Of a stretch of 22,300 nt of DNA, positions 17,401 to 22,300 are shown piece after piece. Below the pieces are notes generated by a model. That model saw nothing but the letters and a program-made list of their open reading frames with translations. It did not search any database and was not told where the DNA came from. Numbering within the stretch: position 1 is the first letter of the stretch; the number at the start of each line of letters is the position of its first letter. Source of the stretch: CALGLS01 sp964508085 (lineage in GTDB: Bacteria > Bacteroidota > Bacteroidia > Chitinophagales > Saprospiraceae); assembly GCA_964508085.1 (NCBI GenBank), contig CAZDTI010000099.1, positions 1 to 22,300 on the forward strand, read 5' to 3'. The translations under genes were made by a program, and so were the position numbers.

Positions 17401-19241
17401 CCATTGTTATTCAAAGTACTAAGATCTTCAATGTTGTTATTGTTGAAAGTGCAATTTTGAACTAGTACATTCAGGTTGGAACCTGCGTTGTTGAACAAGT
17501 AAAGACCGCCTCCTCTGGTTTGATTATTCGCTCCGCAAAGAACAGCGCTGTCATAGGTGTTTTGGATGGTCAGATTTTGAAAATTGAGTTGGTTGCTGAC
17601 ATTGACGCCGTCGTTTGGTAAGTCATAGGGGCAATTCACATTAAAGTAGTTATAGGAAAAACCACGACGTTCTCCTGCTCCATCAATAATCACCGGCCCA
17701 TTGTCTTCCACACCCAAAAAGGTCACCGAATAATTTTCCGGAATCAAAGCGACAGGAGTAAAGGAATTTGTACCTGCTGGCAATTGATAAGTGTCACTAT
17801 GAATGAAAACGGTATCTCCACTGCAAAGAATATTGTCCAAGGCATACTGTATGGTTTGACAAGGATTTCCAGGCATTCCACAATCTGCAACATCAGTTCC
17901 ATTACTATCCGACACGTGCGCATTGCCAATACAATCAAAAGCAATAATGGTGATCTCCAGTGAAGCATCACAAAGGGTATCTCCATTAAAAGCGTTTAAA
18001 GTAACGTTGTAAGTACCTTCTGGAGAAAAAGTATAATTAAGATCAGTACTTGTGCTGACTGGTGTTCCATTTACTTCCCACTCAAAGGAAGTTGCTCCAA
18101 TTGTATTGTTAGGGAAAGTTAATGTAGTACCTGCATTTACAATTGTATCTCCTTGTCCAACCAATAAGGTCATTGGATTTACACATGGATTATCACAAAG
18201 GCTCTGACCCGTTAAACTAAAGCGAACATTATTAATGAAAAAGTCCATGCGATCTGCTTGTCCCTGCGTGAAAGCGGAATAACAATCCCATTCTCCATAA
18301 TCCATATAATTCCAGAACATGTCGTTTTGATCTGTTGTAAATGGATTGTTAAGGTCTGTGAGGTTTACATCGGTAGAACAGCTGTTTACATCAATGTCAC
18401 AAGGAGGGCCTACAGTTGATTGATCTGGTGGCGTATCGCAGACTCGGTCGCCATCAACTAGGCAGTCGTTATTCCCGCAGCCGTTTTGGAAGGTATGATA
18501 AAGCCCTAAGTAGTGTCCCATTTCATGTGCAAGGACAGAAGCATCTCCAGAAGTACCGCCCAGCCACTTGGATTCCACCACAAGACCGTCTTCAGGATTT
18601 CCATGAGAAGTTGGGAAGTAGGCGTAACCGGCCACTCCGCAACCTGCTGCATTACTACAGATTTCCTTGACCACCCAAATGTTGATGTAGCGAGTAGGAT
18701 CCCAACGGCTGACATCTTTCATCATAATATCTTCTGTTTCGATGGTGACGTCGGTTAAAGTAGAAACCACGTGGTTGATTCCAGTTGTTGGATTACCAAT
18801 TGGATCTTCTTGTGCTAAGCAAAATTGGATGGTGGTGTTTATGCCAGTAGTAGGATCGTAAGGATTTTCATTTGCGAAAGCATTGTTGAGAAAGTCGAAG
18901 GATGCCGTTACTTCTGCATCAGTGATGTTCTCTGGCCCATTGTTGTGGATCACATGAAAGACTACAGGTAAGGTGACCATTAAGGAATTGCGATTTCGAT
19001 TAGTTTGTTTTTGCTCGTAGAATTGAATCCAGTCTTTCTCTAAAAGATCTAGTTCTTTTTGAAGTGATTTGTCTTTTTCTAATGCCGCGTCTAGCAGATG
19101 ATGACTGGCGCAAAATTCTTCTGTTGTGACTTGAGAGGAGGAATCCTTTGTTTCTTTTTTTGGTAGATTGCTTCCGAGATAAGTGGCACTTAGTACTAGG
19201 GTAGCAATGATTAAGTAATGGTGGAGGGAAGAAAAGGTCAT
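11424..19241 (-). CDS. Giant T9SS type B secreted protein with N-terminal M43 metalloprotease
   Basis: 2605 residues, predicted surface-attached or secreted. A signal peptide (about 1-25) is followed by an M43 (pappalysin/cytophagalysin) protease domain (about 65-350) with 'PVVFHVIHN', zinc motif HEMGHYLGLYH at 239-249, 'CDTPPD' and the Met-turn 'NYMDYG' (Met313). Then come a PKD domain (355-435), a right-handed beta-helix (437-795, 'CQTIQYALD', many Asn- and Gly-rich turns), an Ig/PKD-like domain (800-865), and propeller-like repeats of 'K.D..G.L.WAK' type (870-1257). Next are an acidic 'CDNGIDDDGDGLIDC' motif (near 1305-1335), seven DxDxDG FG-GAP/VCBS-like repeats (1370-1797) and a CARDB-like domain (1850-1967). 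The C-terminal part has Ig-like, Cys-paired and SprB-like modules (1974-2508), then the type B sorting domain (2510-2605, 'LPNAFTPDGDGVNDLF', 'IFNRWGNKVF', 'GDVTLIR'). Export by T9SS follows from that domain; targets and adhesive role are inference. The ATG at 19241 directly precedes the signal peptide. Confidence 0.92.
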   Translation of the reverse strand: MTFSSLHHYLIIATLVLSATYLGSNLPKKETKDSSSQVTTEEFCASHHLLDAALEKDKSLQKELDLLEKDWIQFYEQKQTNRNRNSLMVTLPVVFHVIHNNGPENITDAEVTASFDFLNNAFANENPYDPTTGINTTIQFCLAQEDPIGNPTTGINHVVSTLTDVTIETEDIMMKDVSRWDPTRYINIWVVKEICSNAAGCGVAGYAYFPTSHGNPEDGLVVESKWLGGTSGDASVLAHEMGHYLGLYHTFQNGCGNNDCLVDGDRVCDTPPDQSTVGPPCDIDVNSCSTDVNLTDLNNPFTTDQNDMFWNYMDYGEWDCYSAFTQGQADRMDFFINNVRFSLTGQSLCDNPCVNPMTLLVGQGDTIVNAGTTLTFPNNTIGATSFEWEVNGTPVSTSTDLNYTFSPEGTYNVTLNAFNGDTLCDASLEITIIAFDCIGNAHVSDSNGTDVADCGMPGNPCQTIQYALDNILCSGDTVFIHSDTYQLPAGTNSFTPVALIPENYSVTFLGVEDNGPVIIDGAGERRGFSYNYFNVNCPYDLPNDGVNVSNQLNFQNLTIQNTYDSAVLCGANNQTRGGGLYLFNNAGSNLNVLVQNCTFNNNNIEDLSTLNNNGRSARGGAIYIHGKVDNQSAATTSAIVLIQDCEFNQNSAVQVDNGGHGGAVYLSNCDTALIRNSYFCNNSVYSENADSGDLNFDRNAGGAVMVFDNYSQFPGHYYQIDASTFIGNSATTVNGATFAQQSEGGAVFMTSGDALINTTSATLAIGNSHFYDNNIETGVEHIDNNSGTLDLSSNGTNTFSDLLEFSLGSDTTVCIGNSLFASYLPGATYEWSTGETTSSISVTSPGTYAVTVSLGQCSTMDAIFVSVENCDSDCEDTWFQTMGTPSADEGGLGIIESEDGNFYVKGYRNDSILLSKITPSGLQIWSRSLKVSTQIREKLFDLALDSEGHLIGCGTSGTTPSNRVGFIFKYDPISDLLLWSRQFDSQLRINGLLEPSSTGDYLVYGVKWFSPAPGIAEDPFILSIDRTTGNLSGDVNNAFTSVGTTDNFTSAVTFDNAIYAGGIFNINGTAPGARGAISKLDLQGNLQWAKIYLTAPNTNSIISGSSLIQDQDSLISLYHGDLESPNISNELYLSKVDIDGNLGWAKTYQVPTMGNLISHQVLSTSDGYLLTARSNSLPFNIILIKVTKTGTLQWAKVFTAAGNETSYEVNINQDYLLVQNDRIYLSGKIKETSSTNGNIMLVKMDLDGGISTTCPFLSDIPVNETPIPNPFSEAVNLTAYTSTVTLSTPASTISSLNLITAQSCIGPCTEICDNGIDDDGDGLIDCFDPDCCSDETCLTYYYNECDLDCFFSVSATTDIELEIEWESSDLNVQEWCSYNTPITGDLDGDGVPEVIGKPCPSVDVPASLPYPNLLIIDGASGLIENLISTPAFYYVMDAPAIADVDGDGFAEIFVHASDASINNTYNGGGSIINGDVQRRVLCYEYDGTDYVERWMSDVQIGYNDDQQSIAVSVADFNGDGIPELHCGNQILNSLTGELIIEGGATNHNGSKNQGDDPSLSQAYAVAVDALPDSLCANCSGLELVAGGMVYSVNIDPANPANNAMMVEVALANAADGWTSIADLDKDGDIDAVVSTSNDTSGVLYAWDIQTATALYDQYQTPPSQFGYISQANIADFDGDGFVEIGICSQFNYQVLKPETGTFNLLWSIDTDDSSGSTGSSVFDFNNDGSDEVIYRTETELLVLEGATGTVASTLPCESGTRMEYPVVVDVDADGETELLCSCDGKLVAYGSASTPWIDTRSVWNQRNYFNVNIEDDLRIPSVPQQHHIVGDSVVMNNFLTMYGSLQSALPDATASIDTIICNGEEFELRLTICNTGDNTLTGETPITFYDSDPTNTNADTLLTTVLGSNLLIDSCKTIVTNISTLFEIPIYVVVNDDHSLLSPYDLEMDFPVTAIAECDYTNNIDSFLIADPEPPILDLGMDTLICHNGVLDLNAGSGFETYEWFDGSTDPTITVFEPGEYWVEVTSICGVQRDTIEVDVLMITDIMLPPSFVLCDEDCATLEVTDWFDSYQWIPSDFLDCDTCSTVVACPPVTTTYIVIGSSDLGCFSIDTVTIMPIDPMYTVLDTAVCLGDVVEYDGVEIPIGGSEIFELPGQMGCSDTLEINVSWNGGDDAPTQTINAFACDNETFLFDGVEIPPNTQQTFNYQTYLGCDSVIIVDVAPLPTYQINLTETICPGDSALIFGDYQTQPATYSMLFTSQENCDSFVTIVLGFHPSINVNFDNPPICSGASNGVITATASGGSGGGYSYLWSTGETTPSIMNLTIGTYGLTVTDGNGCEISGFASIGPLDVELDLSDEDADCFNAATGSIAVTNAEPGWMFSLNDGPFQSDSVFTGLAAGDYTIKVIDGNGCEVTENFTIDSPSEFLVGFDSDSIDIFVDQVYTLMPIVVNLNLQTLTYSWSPTDGLSCTDCLNPTVSGITEQTTYTLTATAENADCFSTSSITVNPLIKCDGTYALPNAFTPDGDGVNDLFTLLHFDNGLQIKSFHIFNRWGNKVFEAEGNTAGWNGIYKGKPAPMDVYIYSMEILCPDGEEIKVLKGDVTLIR

Positions 19242-19477
19242 GGCTTTGTTTTTTGTTAAGTTGTGGTTGTTAGGTTAAGGTTTTGATGGGATGTTTTATA
19301 GCTTTTAGGAATCTCCTATTTTCGCTATGTGTTCTTACCTGTCTATTCATTTAAAACCCCAGTGAATAGTGCACGTCTAGCAGTGTGCTCTCCGTGCATC
19401 TACGTCATTAAAAACACATATATGGAACAACCTAAAGCAAAATAACAAAATCGGTAGAGCGAAGGATAACAAAACTT
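19242..19477. other. Gap between the two giant exoprotein genes
   Basis: 236 bp with no gene. It should hold the promoter of the 2605-residue protein gene, but no CAAAnnTA (the minus-strand -7 box) was found. A small inverted repeat TGCACG (19370-19375) / CGTGCA (19393-19398) is the only structure noted. Confidence 0.4.
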
Positions 19478-22300
19478 CTACTTTATTATCGAAATATCTC
19501 CACTATACATCAACTCTTCTCCATCTACAAATCGAATTTTTGCAAAATAAGTAAAAACTCCCGGATTCATAATTTTTCCTTTAAAAGCGCCATCCCAACC
19601 ATGGTCAGGCTCATTAGCCAAGAAATTTTGATCAGAGAAAACCAATGCGCCCCAGCGATTAAAGATTTTAAAATCTAAGACTTCGACTACGCCTTGGTCA
19701 CTGAAAATATATAGGATGTCGTTAATGCCATCTCCATTCGGACTAAAGGCATTAGGGATATAGACCCTTCGTTCTTTTTTAACAATAACCCTCATGGTAT
19801 CAATATCTATGCATCCCGCGGTGTCAACAACCATTAGGCTGTAATCTATCGTTTCTAAAGGGAAAGAAGTCGCTTCTGGACAATCTGTACAATCAAGGAA
19901 AGTTGGTGGCATCCATTCATAAACCACAGAGTCTTGTATATTGGTTACCGAAGTAATATGCACCATTTCGCCTAAGGTAATCGTTGTGTCAGCAGGAAGT
20001 AGGACAACTACTTCGGGCGGACAAGGAATGAAAAATGGCTCGGTATGTATGCAATTCAAGGTATCCAAAATGTAAAGCGTTTGTGGGCCACAGGGCTGTC
20101 CATCAAAAACAAGGTTGTTGTTGAAAAGTAAATTTTCCAAACTGAATTGTAAATGCATTGTTGAAGAATCTATCAATAAAGCACCGTCAGAACTGTCGTA
20201 ACAATTCGTTTCTATTGTTTCATATAGAAAGTCTACTCCCGGTTTTGCATCTACATTAACAGAACTCTCCACTGTGCAGCCATTTGCATCTGTAACGGTC
20301 AGGGTGTAAGTACCCGCGCCAAGGGCAAATTGGTTTGGACTATTGGTCAATTCCGGAGTCCAGTCATATTGGTAAGGAGGTAGACCACCGCCAACGGTTG
20401 CAGTAGTGGTGCCATCTTCATCTTCTGGACAAGTAGTGGTAGACTCAATAAACAAGAGCAGCTCAGGAGCTTCAAAGGAAGTAATACTTAAAATACTATC
20501 ACAACCATTCATATTGAAAAGAGTATCGTAAAATAAACCATCACCGGAAATAACAATACCATTAATGATGACTTGTTCGCCGAAACAGAGATTGACGCTG
20601 TCTTCTAAAAAGGCAAAACCGGCATTGATTAAAATAGTATCTGAACTCAAGCAACCTGTATTCGTTGTTCCTGTCACAATAACTTCCGTTTCATCGTCGA
20701 TAGCAGTGAGGCTTGCCGAGAGACAATCGTCACAACTAAGTGGTGCTGAAGATTGCCAGGTGTAATCATCAAAATTGTCTTCTTCTACTGCAATAGTCAC
20801 TGTTTCTCCTGTACACACATTAATGTCTGGCCCCAGGGATAAAATACTAGAAGGATCGATGGTGATGTTAATACTATCGGTTTGTTCGGTACAGCCAATA
20901 AATGTCGTGACGTAATAAGTCCCAGAAGTAGATACGGAAATGGTTTGTTGGAAAGATAAGTTATTCCATTGATAAGTTTCAAACCCAGGGCCTGCGTCCA
21001 AGATAATAACACCATTTTCACAGGTTTCTACATCTGGGCCAAGGTCTAAGGGGATAAAAGGAATAAGATCTTCTGTTCCAATTATGTTATTGGTATAATC
21101 ACATTCCGGAATGAAATTAACCGGAAAATCTTGCGCCAAATCAAAAGGCGGATTCTCCGAACCGTCGTCATTGATGATGAGGAATATAGGGTTGCTAACA
21201 GAATTCGGAATCGTGAGGCTGATGGATAAGCAACTGTCTGATTGCAATAGCTGTCCAAGCGTGCTGACGGAATCCAAACTTGCAGCAGCATTTGTAGTTG
21301 GATTGTTTTGGTAAAAAGCAATAGGTGTTTCCGCTTCAAGATCATTGGCGCCCACATTACAGATTTCAAAAACGACTACGGTGTTGAAAGCGGCATCGCA
21401 GAAAGAAGTATCTATACTGATATTTGCATCGGCTACCAAGTAATCCTGATCTGCATACATCGTCAGGAAATTGTTTAACTCAACGCTGTCTCCTACAATG
21501 TGAGATGCTTGTTGAACTTCAGGGACGGTAAGGTCATCATTGATATTTACATTCATGTAATTGTGCTGATTCCAAACGTTTCGGGCGTTTAGCCAGGGAA
21601 TGAAAGCAGAACCGTAAGCAGTCAATGTGTTTTCACAACTACAAAGAATTTCCGTTTCTCCGTCATTATCTACATCCACAATAACGGGATATTCTATTCG
21701 AGTACCTGAAGCACAGGGAATTCCTGTTAAAGTGATACCTGTACTCCCATCCAGAATTCTGAGTTGGGTTTCTCCTCTGTAGACTACCTCTTGAGCGCCA
21801 TCATTATTAAAGTCAAAAACAGCAGATCCTGTTGACCCAGAATTGTCATCTGTATTTAAAGTCCAAACCACATCTAGGGTTCCTCCATTAGGATTACCTG
21901 TTGGTTTTATAACTCGATATTGTTCTTTGGTGCAAACGCCAATTTCCGGGAAACCGTCCCCATCAAAATCAGCAATATTGGCCTGTGAAATAAAGCCTTC
22001 GTCTGTAGAAGAGGGCGTTTGGAATTCAGAATATAACAAGGTGTTCGTTTGTAAATTCCAGGCATAGACAATTCCGAAGTTAGTATTGGTCGTGGTGATG
22101 ATAGCATCCAAATCGCCATCTTTATCGATATCTGCCAAGCTGGTGAACCCATCTTTATCCGGCACACTTCCGGGCAATGTTTTTTCTACACTCATCATAC
22201 TGGCTCCAGGGTTTGTTGTATTGATATTTACAGAAAAGACCATTCCACCAGCTACGATTTCCAAGCCAGTACAATTGGCACATTCTGCATCTGGTAAAAC
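19478..22300 (-). CDS. Second giant T9SS type B protein, C-terminal part (paralogue)
   Basis: Runs off the right edge in frame; 940 residues are visible. A TTG at 22264 is only an internal Leu, because the codons beyond it (VLPDAECANCTG) still align with the neighbouring giant protein (ALPDSLCANCSG). From the N-terminal side: four DxDxDG FG-GAP/VCBS-like repeats (coding 21600-22300), a conserved block with 'VWNQHNY', 'HIVGDSV' and 'NNFLTMY' (21455-21600), a CARDB-like domain (21080-21440), and two Ig/PKD-like domains (20620-21050). Then one Cys-delimited 'GCDS' module (20470-20610), SprB-like repeats (20025-20470), a further PKD-like module with 'LDCTDCPEA' (19790-20015) and the type B sorting domain (19481-19780, 'IPNAFSPNGDGINDIL', 'IFNRWGALVF', 'GDISIIK'). 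It is a surface or secreted protein by family knowledge; whether its missing N-terminus also carries a protease is unknown. Confidence 0.9.
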   Translation of the reverse strand, partial: VLPDAECANCTGLEIVAGGMVFSVNINTTNPGASMMSVEKTLPGSVPDKDGFTSLADIDKDGDLDAIITTTNTNFGIVYAWNLQTNTLLYSEFQTPSSTDEGFISQANIADFDGDGFPEIGVCTKEQYRVIKPTGNPNGGTLDVVWTLNTDDNSGSTGSAVFDFNNDGAQEVVYRGETQLRILDGSTGITLTGIPCASGTRIEYPVIVDVDNDGETEILCSCENTLTAYGSAFIPWLNARNVWNQHNYMNVNINDDLTVPEVQQASHIVGDSVELNNFLTMYADQDYLVADANISIDTSFCDAAFNTVVVFEICNVGANDLEAETPIAFYQNNPTTNAAASLDSVSTLGQLLQSDSCLSISLTIPNSVSNPIFLIINDDGSENPPFDLAQDFPVNFIPECDYTNNIIGTEDLIPFIPLDLGPDVETCENGVIILDAGPGFETYQWNNLSFQQTISVSTSGTYYVTTFIGCTEQTDSINITIDPSSILSLGPDINVCTGETVTIAVEEDNFDDYTWQSSAPLSCDDCLSASLTAIDDETEVIVTGTTNTGCLSSDTILINAGFAFLEDSVNLCFGEQVIINGIVISGDGLFYDTLFNMNGCDSILSITSFEAPELLLFIESTTTCPEDEDGTTTATVGGGLPPYQYDWTPELTNSPNQFALGAGTYTLTVTDANGCTVESSVNVDAKPGVDFLYETIETNCYDSSDGALLIDSSTMHLQFSLENLLFNNNLVFDGQPCGPQTLYILDTLNCIHTEPFFIPCPPEVVVLLPADTTITLGEMVHITSVTNIQDSVVYEWMPPTFLDCTDCPEATSFPLETIDYSLMVVDTAGCIDIDTMRVIVKKERRVYIPNAFSPNGDGINDILYIFSDQGVVEVLDFKIFNRWGALVFSDQNFLANEPDHGWDGAFKGKIMNPGVFTYFAKIRFVDGEELMYSGDISIIK

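Noticed and set aside
17744..18715. Minus-strand alternative frames inside the giant protein gene (17744-17986, 18506-18715)
   Set aside because: Same-strand, out-of-frame translations of beta-helix and protease coding sequence.
12058..18758. Many short plus-strand frames opposite the 2605-residue protein gene
   Set aside because: Low-complexity shadows expected over a repeat-rich open frame nearly 8 kb long; none has a plausible domain.
22264..22300. TTG at 22264 as the start of the second giant protein
   Set aside because: In-frame codons beyond it still align with the paralogue (CANCTG versus CANCSG), and there is no signal peptide; the gene continues off the window.
1..22300. tRNA or rRNA genes, insertion sequences, phage or defence genes
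   Set aside because: None was recognised on either strand by reading. A tRNAscan or IS search would be decisive and could not be run.

Overview
The window reads as chromosomal DNA from a marine-type member of the Bacteroidota, most likely a Saprospiria/Lewinella-like lineage. The grounds are: two giant surface proteins ending in the Bacteroidota-only type B type IX secretion (T9SS) C-terminal domain; promoter-like TAnnTTTG boxes in place of E. coli-type -10 boxes; weak or absent Shine-Dalgarno sequences; and intergenic repeats of kinds I associate with this phylum. The lineage below phylum level is inference. No tRNA, rRNA, CRISPR array, transposase, integrase or phage gene was seen.

Left part (1-6724): the 3' end of a WG-repeat protein (plus strand); purB (minus); a YARHG-domain putative lipoprotein (plus) that converges on an M64-family metallopeptidase lipoprotein (minus); and a MacB/FtsX-type ABC permease (minus). 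The gaps hold hairpin and dispersed repeats of several families. One repeat pair runs through the 5' extension of the M64 reading frame, so the real start is at 5066.

Middle (6725-11107), all plus strand: queA, a strong hairpin terminator, a promoter with a leader of about 140 nt, a DUF2795 small acidic protein, a 508-residue helical protein with no recognised family, a second terminator, and cmk, which probably starts at a TTG codon just behind its own promoter. These are housekeeping or conserved genes in separate transcription units.

Right part (11424-22300), minus strand: two tandem giant exoproteins. The first is complete (2605 residues): signal peptide, M43 (pappalysin/cytophagalysin-like) zinc protease, PKD domain, right-handed beta-helix, propeller-like repeats, a Ca-binding-type acidic motif, FG-GAP/VCBS-type repeats, a CARDB-like domain, Ig/PKD-like and SprB-like modules, and a type B sorting domain. 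The second runs off the right edge (940 residues visible) and repeats the same C-terminal half from the FG-GAP region onward. They look like tandem paralogues secreted by T9SS and attached at the cell surface. The secretion machinery and its PorP/SprF-type partner are not in the window.

I see no clear new defence or mobile system. The least ordinary items are the tandem giant mosaics with a shared module of unknown function, a duplicated Cys-containing insertion in the M64 protein, and the uncharacterised 508-residue protein.
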